From UBA2561 sp964577275 (GTDB taxonomy: Bacteria; Bacteroidota; Bacteroidia; Cytophagales; Thermoflexibacteraceae): a stretch of 64,000 bases of DNA. Below, piece by piece: positions 9,281 through 18,900 of the stretch. How positions within the stretch are numbered: the first letter of the stretch is position 1; every line of letters begins with the position of its first letter. Below the pieces are notes generated by a model. That model was not told the origin of the DNA and did no database searches. It was given only the letters and a program-made list of their open reading frames with translations. The position numbers and the translations under genes were made by a program. Location: assembly GCA_964577275.1 (NCBI GenBank), contig CAZNYR010000007.1, positions 5,057 to 69,056 on the forward strand, read 5' to 3'.

Positions 9281-10370
9281 TATAAATTGGTAATTTGACC
9301 ACTTTTGCGCCCAATTTTCGATTGCGTGCCACGATAAAAATCGGGGTTTCGGCTTTGGCGTAATCAGTTTGGACATAGCCCAGCCCGATGCCTTTGTTGA
9401 GCATCGGCGAAAGCGACCCCGATGTAACTTTTCCGATAATTTCGCCTTTGATATTCTGGATTTCGTAGTCATGGCGCGGAATACCTTTTTCGGTCAATTC
9501 AAAACCAACTAACTTTCGAGTAACGCCTTCTTGTTTTTGTTTCTGGAGATTTTCGGCATTGACAAACTCTTTGGTAAATTTAGTTATCCATCCTAATCCT
9601 GCTTCGAGTGGCGAAGTGGTTTGGTCGATGTCATTTCCATAAAGGCAATAGCCCATTTCGAGGCGTAGCGTATCGCGTGCGCCCAATCCGATGGGTTTGA
9701 TGTCAAATTCTTGTCCCGCCTCAAAAATCTGATGCCATACGGTTTGGGCATCTTCGTTCGGTACATAAATCTCAAAACCGCCCGCACCCGTATAGCCTGT
9801 CGCCGAAATGATGATGTCGTTTATGCCTGCCAAAGTTCCTTTTTGGAAGGTGTAATATTTCATCGTTTTGAGTGCAATATCGGTCAATTTCTGAAGCGTA
9901 GCCATGGCATTGGGTCCCTGTACGGCAAATAATGAATATTGATCAGATACATCCTCAAAATGAACCCCGAAATCGTTATATTTTAGGATATGTTCTCGGT
10001 CTTGATCGATATTAGAGGCATTCACGACCAAAAAGTATTCGTTTTCTGCCATTTTATAGACCAACAAATCATCAACAATTCCGCCCGTTTCGTTGGGCAA
10101 ACAACTATATTGTATGCCACCTACTTCCAATTTGGCGGCATCATTCGAGGTAATTTTTTGGACTAAATCAAGCGATTTTTCGCCTTTCAAGACAAATTCG
10201 CCCATGTGCGATACATCAAAAACGCCAACGGATTCACGGACTGCTTTATGCTCCTCGATATCCGAAGCGTAGCGCACAGGCATTCGGAAGCCCGCAAACT
10301 CGACCATTTTGCCGCCCAGTTTTTCATGTAAATCATTAAGGGCAATTTTTTTAATTTCGTTCTTTTGCAT
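9273..10370 (-). CDS. gcvT: Aminomethyltransferase, glycine cleavage T protein
   Basis: From the ATG at 10370 (365 residues; an upstream in-frame ATG at 10403 adds 11 poorly conserved residues) the protein matches GcvT along its whole length. Visible landmarks are GGKMVEFAGFRMPVRY, FDVSHMGEF, SATGYTGAGGFEIYVP, LGARDTLRLEMGYCLYGND and the C-terminal RKLVGFEL/GEIIGKVTSGS barrel. It transfers the aminomethyl carbon of glycine, carried by lipoyl-H protein, to tetrahydrofolate, releasing ammonia. The P and H genes are not in the window. No glycine riboswitch is seen upstream. Confidence 0.97.
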   Translation of the reverse strand: MQKNEIKKIALNDLHEKLGGKMVEFAGFRMPVRYASDIEEHKAVRESVGVFDVSHMGEFVLKGEKSLDLVQKITSNDAAKLEVGGIQYSCLPNETGGIVDDLLVYKMAENEYFLVVNASNIDQDREHILKYNDFGVHFEDVSDQYSLFAVQGPNAMATLQKLTDIALKTMKYYTFQKGTLAGINDIIISATGYTGAGGFEIYVPNEDAQTVWHQIFEAGQEFDIKPIGLGARDTLRLEMGYCLYGNDIDQTTSPLEAGLGWITKFTKEFVNAENLQKQKQEGVTRKLVGFELTEKGIPRHDYEIQNIKGEIIGKVTSGSLSPMLNKGIGLGYVQTDYAKAETPIFIVARNRKLGAKVVKLPIYKK

Positions 10371-10423
10371 TGCTTTTTTGTGTTTTATGTTATTGGTTTT
10401 CAAATAATTACATCATTTTAATA

Positions 10424-11713
10424 CTACTTATCCAATTCGGATTTTGGAATCATAATCAAAAATGGCGCACGTTTTCCGTTCAGTTGGGGGTCGCCTTTCG
10501 TAATTTTGAGGGTCGTCAATCCGACCAAAATAATTTGCGCTGGCGTAACCAAGAAATCTGCCAATTCGTATTGTGGATTTCCACTCCCAAATGTATAAGG
10601 CGTAGCCCTTGCCAGATTATGAATCAGGGTTTGTCCTGTTTGTGTCGTTGCCCCCAAATACATATTGCCTGCTTGGTCATACCGAATCAAGAGTTTTTTT
10701 TGTGGATTAATGCCTGAAAATATATCATATTCGAGGTCTATTGGCTTGCAATTCAGGCAGTTAGCTGTATCATTCATGAATTTAATTTGTTCAATTTCGC
10801 CTTGGTCTTGTTGGGTTTGTAAACGAAAATCCGCCACCACAAAAGTTTCGTGTGGCGGCAACGACTGCGTCCTATCCTGAAAGATAGTTCCATAATTTCC
10901 GTTATTCGGATTGTCCTGAAAATCAGCCATAAAAAAAAATTGCGAAGTATAAAAATTTGATATTTCGGTATTCAAATAACGCAAGGCAAGGCGGTCTTCA
11001 CGAGGTGCATGATAAAGCAGTTGCCCGCCAATTTGACGAATAAAAAATATATCTCGATACGACAATAATCCGTTATAATCGCCGTGTGCAAGCCCCAAAA
11101 CACTCTCAGGATTAAAATTTTGCTCACTAATTTGGGATTGTTGGGTCAAATCAGAGGCATCAATCTGCTGAATATACACTTTACTGTATATCGTATCCCC
11201 AATGACATCCACCCCGATATTGAGGGTAATGTATTGATTATTTCGTTTAAGTGCATGAACCATCATGCCGCAATCTTCCAGCAAACAATCCAGCCCAAAA
11301 ATCTGCTTACTGACATTCATCAAGGTATCCTGCATCGTTACTTTGACCAAAATATGACGATTACTGGGGGGTGTTGGGCTGCACAAAACTTCAAATTCGT
11401 CCTGTCCATTTTCACCCAAAATATTCGTAGGATAGGCATCAATTTCTGAAATGTATATTCGATTCAAAAAATGTCCTTCCTTATCTAATTGTATGACCGA
11501 AATCTGTCTTGGTTCGCTCCGAAAATCCGTTGCCACCGCAAAAACCAGCAAATTACCGTTCCCAATTTGCCGAATGCCAAATACTTCGGAAGTTGCAAGG
11601 CTTATCTGCTCATCGGGATAAATCTGTACCCGTGTAGGATTCAATAAATTATCTTGATTTGTAGCACATCCAAACAAAACATACATACATATAATAATAA
11701 TTACAACTTTCAT
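10424..11713 (-). CDS. Lipoprotein of unknown function, third gene of the TIR operon
   Basis: The 429-residue protein starts with a lipoprotein signal (MKVVIIIICMYVLFGC, lipid-modified Cys at residue 16). The rest is beta-rich, with blocks such as GNLLVFAVATDF and LLIRYDQAGNMYLGATTQTGQT spaced like propeller blades. I recognise no family. The start codon overlaps the stop of the upstream gene by four bases (11710-11713, ATGA type), so translation of the two is probably coupled. Together with the giant TIR protein it forms a leftward operon. An envelope location makes it a candidate sensor or partner, but that is inference from position only. Confidence 0.75.
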   Translation of the reverse strand: MKVVIIIICMYVLFGCATNQDNLLNPTRVQIYPDEQISLATSEVFGIRQIGNGNLLVFAVATDFRSEPRQISVIQLDKEGHFLNRIYISEIDAYPTNILGENGQDEFEVLCSPTPPSNRHILVKVTMQDTLMNVSKQIFGLDCLLEDCGMMVHALKRNNQYITLNIGVDVIGDTIYSKVYIQQIDASDLTQQSQISEQNFNPESVLGLAHGDYNGLLSYRDIFFIRQIGGQLLYHAPREDRLALRYLNTEISNFYTSQFFFMADFQDNPNNGNYGTIFQDRTQSLPPHETFVVADFRLQTQQDQGEIEQIKFMNDTANCLNCKPIDLEYDIFSGINPQKKLLIRYDQAGNMYLGATTQTGQTLIHNLARATPYTFGSGNPQYELADFLVTPAQIILVGLTTLKITKGDPQLNGKRAPFLIMIPKSELDK

Positions 11714-12891
11714 TTTTTAAATATTCTTTTCTTAAAAACCTTATAATTCAAATGCAAGCCCAAATTAAGTTGTATTTCCCAGCTTCGTAGCTCAATATCA
11801 TTGCCAACGCTATAAAAATCAAACATATAATCGCCTGCCTCATTATTATAAAACCGATAATCGGCATCCATAATATTAGTTGGGCTAATTTTGCGGACAA
11901 TTTCGAGGGCTATCCATGATTTTTTGCCTGCTTTTCGGATACCTCCGCCCCAAAACATCCCATGCGCTGTGCCGTTGGTTTGTGGCGTAATATTTCGTTC
12001 GGTATTGGTGTTGGTTTCTGTTTTGAGGGCAGTAAACAAAAATCGTGAAAAAAAACCGTAATGGACATACGGTTGCCATTTGAAATTTCCGAAAAAATAA
12101 TCCGTAGGCAAAATGTATTTGCCTTGTATCATTAAATTTACGTAATTCATTGATTGTCTGAAAGTTGCATCTATCAATTCGGAATCATATTGGAAAGTAT
12201 AATTTTCGTACATCGCCTCCACGCCCATCCGAATCCGCTTGGTCAAGGCGTATTCCAAATTCAAACCCACGCCCATCCCAATATTACTCAAGTAAGATTT
12301 ATACGTATTTTCGGGGTTATAAAGTGGCTGATTTACGCCAGCCGAATTGCCGAAAATCGAATAACTTTTCGTGGTCTTGGGCAGACTAAAATTTGACCCA
12401 AATTTTAATCCAAAAGAGAACTTGGGCATGACCACCATTTGGTCTTTTTGCCACAAAAAATCGGCTAAATCTTCTTCTCGCGGGCGATAATTTGGTTCTA
12501 AAGCCAATAATTTTTTGACATAGATTTGCGCCAATTTCATATCATCGGTCAGTACGGAGGCTAAGGCTTTGAGGCGATAAATTTCGGCTTTTTGAGGTTT
12601 GGTCGCCTGTCCAAAATTTGCAGCACGTAAATTTTCTTTACTCAAAAAAGTTAAAACTGAATCTGGTATGCCATTATTGTACAGATGTACTGCCTGAACA
12701 AAAAGTATATCAAACGAATCGCCTTGTATCGTTTTTCGTACTTCTGACGTATCTTTTTGGGCAAAAATGCGCCTAAAAAATCGTTTTTTTGTTTGCACCG
12801 AATCCGCAGCAGTTTCAATGTCTTGCGCCCAAATTTGCCCTCCGTACAAAAGCAAACCCATAAAAAGTATTTTGATATAATTGATTGTCAA
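11710..12891 (-). CDS. TPR-like plus outer-membrane beta-barrel protein, second gene of the TIR operon
   Basis: The 393-residue protein has a signal peptide (1-22, ending IWAQ) and a helical segment at about 50-140 with TPR-like spacing (AVHLYNNGIPDSVLTFL, AEIYRLKALASVLTDDMKLAQIYVKKLLALEPNY). A C-terminal region from about 155 has alternating aromatic/hydrophobic strands (FSFGLKFGSNFS, MGVGLNLEYALTKRIRMGVEAMYENY) typical of an 8- to 12-stranded outer-membrane barrel. It starts 12 bases after the stop of the octa-TIR gene and overlaps the next gene by four bases. The class is known from Bacteroidota genomes, but the specific function is not. Confidence 0.78.
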   Translation of the reverse strand: MTINYIKILFMGLLLYGGQIWAQDIETAADSVQTKKRFFRRIFAQKDTSEVRKTIQGDSFDILFVQAVHLYNNGIPDSVLTFLSKENLRAANFGQATKPQKAEIYRLKALASVLTDDMKLAQIYVKKLLALEPNYRPREEDLADFLWQKDQMVVMPKFSFGLKFGSNFSLPKTTKSYSIFGNSAGVNQPLYNPENTYKSYLSNIGMGVGLNLEYALTKRIRMGVEAMYENYTFQYDSELIDATFRQSMNYVNLMIQGKYILPTDYFFGNFKWQPYVHYGFFSRFLFTALKTETNTNTERNITPQTNGTAHGMFWGGGIRKAGKKSWIALEIVRKISPTNIMDADYRFYNNEAGDYMFDFYSVGNDIELRSWEIQLNLGLHLNYKVFKKRIFKK

Positions 12892-12903
12892 TGTCTTCGA
12901 TAT

Positions 12904-15900
12904 TTAATTTGATAATTTCTCTGGCATTGGTTTTGCCGAATCATCAAGCCCTTTGTTGTAATATTGCCACAAATTATTCGCATTTGTTTTAGAAAATAAA
13001 TTTTTCTTTTTCATGTAATTTTTTAGGCGGTCATACACTTTTTGGGTCTGAATTGGACGTAAATAGAGTTGTTGCTGCCCACCATACATCAAAAACTGGC
13101 TTTCTTTGTCAAAAGCCACCGCAAATATTTTTTCTTGATGCTCAATCAGCACTGGCACAAGCTGAAAAATACCCTCCAAATTCGGTTTCATTTCTGCCAA
13201 ATCCCAAAGCATGACCACGCCATCCAACCCCGCCGAAGCCAAAAAACGCCCATCAGGACTAAACGCCAATTCGACCACATGACCGCTGTGTTTTCGGGGT
13301 AAATATTCCCTCTCCAAAACTTGATAAGAATTGCCTATTTTTAGATGAATTAATCGAATATTTCCGCGCATATCGCCAATCGCCAAAATCTGACTTTTCT
13401 TGTTGTAAGCCAAAGACTTCGCAGAAAATTGATGTCGAAAAATTTCTTCCGTTTTGTGCTGATATTGCCCTTCCAGATGCAAATGCGAAATTCGTCCATT
13501 ATCATCGGCAATCATCAAATCTTTATCGTCCATAATGACGGTGCGATTGATGCCCCGAATCGCAATCGTATCCACTTTATTTTCCCGAATTACTGCCAAT
13601 ATATTTTTGGAAAAACCCACCACCAAATCATGATGCGGGAGCAATGTAATTCCTCGCACGGGTTCATCAAACTTGAAAATTAATTCCTCTTGATTATCCT
13701 GATACTTTTTCAATTTTCCATCCGAAGTACCATAATAAATCCCTGTTTTTGAGGCTGATATCGTCCGAATGGGTACATTTTCTTTTACAGGAAATGTGGT
13801 TTCAGTTCTTAAATTCTCTTCATTTAGTGTATTTCCTGCCTCGACTATTGCCGATACGATTTGGCGATTATTTCCATCAAAATATAAAATTTTTCCTTCC
13901 ATATCGACATCCGAATAAATTGTCCGTATTTCGGATTTTTTGGGCAAAAGCATTCCTTTTTTGTCGTCATAAGCCAATGCCGAGTTTTGGAGTGCCTGCA
14001 AAATTTCGGGCGTGTATTTTGGTTTTTTTTCTGCCATTTTGTAGCCCGCCAGACTTAAATCATAAGCCGCCAACGAGAGCCACGCTTTTTCGTTTGGGTT
14101 TTCGTGCAAATCGGATTTTAGGGCGAAGTTTTTGGCATTAAACCAATACAAATTAAATTTGGCATATTTTTCGGATTCTTCGGCTCGAGTTTTGGCGTTT
14201 TGGGCTTCCTCGGCTGATTTTTCTGCTTTTTGAGCCGATTCTTTGGCATCTTTTTCGGATTTTTCAGCTTGACTTTTGGCTTGATTGGCTTTGATTTCTT
14301 CTTCTTTGGCTTTTTTCATGGCTTCGATGGCTTTTTCTTTTGCCTGGTCCGCTTTTTTCTTTTCCTCCAATGCAAGTTTTTCGGCTTCTTTGGCTTCTTT
14401 GGCTGATTTTTTTGCTTCTTCACCTTTTTGAAGTGCTAATTTTTCGGCGGCTTTGGCTTCAAGGGCTGATTTTTTTGCTTCTTCTTCTTTTTGGAGTGCT
14501 GTTTTTTCGGCTTCTTTAGCATTCATCGCAAAAAATACCGCCCCGATTCCCGCCAGAATTGCCACCACAAACAATCCGCGAAGCAAAATCGCTACGATTC
14601 GTTTTCGGCGTTTTTCGGCAACCAATGCTTTTCGGGATTCATCCAAAAATTCAAGCTGAACCTGCGTTGGGGCAGGACGTTTTTTCTTGTCCAGGGTTTC
14701 TTTGAGCCATTCATCGGCTTGCCCAAATTCTGTTCCACGCAATAATAAAGAGTCATCTTTATTGCGCTGTAACCAATCTAAAGCCTTTCGTTGCCATTTA
14801 TTATGAGATTGAACATGGTCGCGGTCAATGTCCAAACTTCGGATTAATTGACTGAATGCCGTATGGAAATCTCCCTGAAAATCAATCCATTGCACCGCCG
14901 AAAGAGGCGCAGGCATCTGCGAAGGCTCCACAGGGCGATAATTCACCGTCAAAAATCGCTTATTCAAACTTGCCGCATATTCGACCTCATCCGCACAATA
15001 AGGCGAATGAATCGCATCGGGCGAAATGACAAACAAAAAATTATCCGAAACCTCGATGCCTTTGTAGATTTCCTTCTGAAAATCAGACCCATCCGCAATG
15101 CTATCTTGGTCAAACCAAGTCGTTTTTCCGTTTAATTGTAATTCTTGGTTCAGTCTTCGGGCAAAATCGCTGTCTTTCCGAGAATAAGAGACGAAAACTT
15201 CCAGATTTTGCTCCCCACTGACCGCAATACTTTCTTGGATAAATTCCTCATGAATCGGCAACGGACGATACGCATCACGTTTATTGCCTATCGAAAGCCA
15301 CGCCTGTGCATTCTGGAGATTGAAACCGCGCAACAAAATGCTTTCGTTTTTGCCCTGCCGTTCCCAGCGAAGTGCCTGACTAAGAAAAACTTTATGTTGC
15401 TGAAAATACCGCCGTTCGTCATTTACTTCGCGCGAAATATTGCCAATATCTCGGACAAAATCCTCAAATTCTTGATTATCCGTAAAGTCAATGTACTGTA
15501 AATTAGCGATTTGCGGAGGTATCTGATTTTCAGGTACTTCCTCAATTTTTACAGGAATTACCCGTTTATTTCGTGCCAAAGCGTGTTTTAGCTCTTTTTC
15601 GCACCACTCAGATTTTATGGCTTCTTTTGAAATCAAATACAAAAAATTATCCGCCTCATCAATGCCCCGATAAATCGCCTCCTCAAAATCTACGCCTTTG
15701 GCAATATCCCGACTATGCGCCCAAGTCGTGATACAATGGCGCGCCAAAGCATTGGCAATTTTATCTTTTACGTCTTTATTTTCAGTCGAATACGAAATAA
15801 AAATATCCGTCATTCGGTTTTCGGCATTTTTCCGAGATTCGCACAAATATTCGGCTTGCAGATGACTCGGCATACAAGGCGGTTGTGTATCTTTGAACTC

Positions 15901-18900
15901 TCGTAAAAGCCATTTTTCGGCGATTTGGCGTTCTTTTCCGACCAACAAAAATTCAGTCGTTTTCTTTTTTTCTTCCCATTCCAATGCCCAATCTAAAACT
16001 TGGGTATGTTGATGAACGTAGGCTTCTTCCTGTGAAATTAAACTTATTAATCCTTCAAATGCTGTATCAAAATTATCTAATTGTTCAAATTCTTCATGTG
16101 GAAGATTTGGGTCAAATTTTTCGCGCGCATAAATCCAATTTAATTTGCCGATAGTCGGGTGCATTTTATCCCAACAATCCGTAGGTTCGATTTGTAAAAT
16201 GGGAATAATTTTTTTGTTCAATTTTATTGCCAATTCAATTTCTTTCCGACAATATTCCGACTTCACCGCATGAGGCGCAATCACAAAAATAAAATGGTGC
16301 GCCTTGGTGATTCCGTCATCAATTTGGTCTTGAAAATCAACGCCTAACGGAATATCGTTTTGGTCAAACCAAACATCATAACCTTGCATTCGGAGGCGGT
16401 CGTGGAGCTTCGTGGCAAAGCCTTTGGTTTCCCTCCGACCGTAGGAAATAAACACATCTCGAAACTTACTTTTGGGGGTGTGTTCTCGACTTTTGGCAAT
16501 AAATTCGCCTTGCAATTCGGTGGGCGAAATGGGCGAAAATTTCTCGGCACGTTTGAGCCAAAATTCGGCTTGATTGACTTCTCTTTTGTTTAATAACAGT
16601 TCAGTCTTTTTCTCATTATTTTCCCATTTTTCGGCTTGAGATAACCACGCTTGATGTTCGTTCCGATAGCGGTTTTCGACCGCCAAAACACTCGCCAAAA
16701 TAAATGCTCGGTGCAATTCTATGGGCTGAAATTTCTTTCGTTTTTCGGCATCTCGTAACCAATTTTGTGTAAACTCAACTTGGTTTTCGAGCAGCAAAAG
16801 TTCTTCTTTTTTACCTGAATTTTCCCACGTTTTGGCTTTATTAAAAAATCGGTTATGCGCTCGTAAATAGGCACTTTCTTTTTTTAATCGGTTTAAAATA
16901 TCATCTATATCCTTATCAAAATCAGACTTTTCGTTGCGTGAAGTTTCTTTCGTATCAATATTATCCGTAAAATCAATGTATTGTACTTTTTGTATCGCTT
17001 TCGGAATAGCTGTATCAGGCGTAGCTTCGATTTGTAAGGTAATTATTCGTTTATTAAGTTTCGTAATATAATCCAATTCTTGCAAGCAATATTTTGATTG
17101 AACCGACTTCGGGGTAATAAAAAATAACAAATTATCTGTTTTTTCGAGTCCTCGATAAATTGCTTGCTCAAACTCTTCGCCTTTTTTGATGTCATTTTGG
17201 TCAGTCCAAGTCGTGATACCGTGTTTCATTAATGCCATCCTAACTCGTTGCATTTCAGGACGATGTGCCTCGTCATAACACATAAAAACATCGGTCAGTT
17301 GTCCGTTAGCAACCTTCTTGCTTTCGCAAATAAATTCGGCGTGCAAGTCCGAAGCAAAACACGGCGGTTGCGTATTTTTGAACTCCATTTCAAGCCAATT
17401 TTGAGCCTTTTGGAGTTCATCGCCTTTGAGCAAAAATTCGTCCGAATTTTGTTTGCGCTCCCATTCGAGGGCTTGGGTCAAAATATCGGTGTGCATCGCC
17501 ACATATTCTTGGTGCGACTGCAATAAATTTACCAAACCATTGAAGCCCGAATTAAAATCATCCTGCGATTCCCATTGGTAAAGAGGTTTGTTATCTTCCT
17601 GATTTTCACGCAAATACACCCAATTTAATTTCCCTACGGTGGGGTGCATTTTGTTCCAAACTTCCTGCTCGGTAGGTTCGATGTGCAAAATCGGAATGAT
17701 GCGTTTTTGGCGTTTTACTGCCAGTTCGATTTCTTTCAGGCAATACGGGGATTTCAGGGCGTGCGGCGCAATGACAAAAATAAAATTCTTTGCTTTTTCG
17801 ATGCCTTCGTCTATTTGTCCCTGAAAATCAACGCCTAACGGAATATCCACTTGGTCAAACCAAACATTAAAACCCTCATCCGTGAGGCGCATAAATAATT
17901 TCCAACAAAATTCTATACTTTCTTTTCGTCCATAAGAAATGAAAATATCTTTGCCTTCGTCCAGCTTTCCGCCCTTGCCTTTGTAGGTCGATTTTCGGGA
18001 TTCTAACAAAAACCGATAATGCAAATCCGAAGGATAACACGGTGGTTGTGAGCCACTTTCAAAGTTTGTTTCCAGCCATCGAATCGCTTGGAGCGCGTCT
18101 TCTTTGGACAACAAATTTTCGGCTAAACTTCCACCTCGTTCCCATTTGAGGGCATTATCCAAAAATTGGGTATGATTTCGGACGTATGTTTCATGCGATT
18201 TAATTAATTGAATTAATCCTTTGGCTGATTTCTCAAAATCATCCAAATTTTTAAAATCTTCTTGTGGCAAATTTGCATCGTATTGCTCCCGCATATAAAT
18301 CCAATTCAGTTTCTGGAGTATCGGATGTAATTTGCTCCAAGTTTGGTTATCGGTAGGTTCGATATGCAAAATCGGAATAATGCGTTTATGGCATTTAATC
18401 GCTAATTCGACTTCTTTCAAACAATAAATTGAGTGAATCGAATGTGGCGCAATGATAAAAATAAAATTATCCGCTTTTTCGATGCCATCGTCAATTTGGT
18501 CTTGAAAATCAACGCCTAACGGAATATCGTTTTGGTCAAACCAAACTTCCAACCCTTCGGAACGCAAACGGTCGTGCAGTTTGGTGGCAAAACCTTTACT
18601 TTCGCCTCGCCCATAAGAAATAAAAACGTCTTTGTATTTGGGCTTCGGATTTTTGCGCCGACTCGTAAACAAAAAATCCTGCGCCATATCCGAAAGCCTT
18701 GCGGACGAATTATTTTCGGCTTGTTTTTTCAGAAATTCCGCCCGATTGCATTCCCGCAACGATAATAATAAATCGTCCGAATAGTTTGATTCCTGCCACT
18801 GCTGTACTTTATCTTCGATTTCCTTGAGCAGTTGGGCGTAAGTGCCTTCAATTCGAGATAAACTTCTGGTAATAAATTCGTTATGAAGTTCTAATGGTTG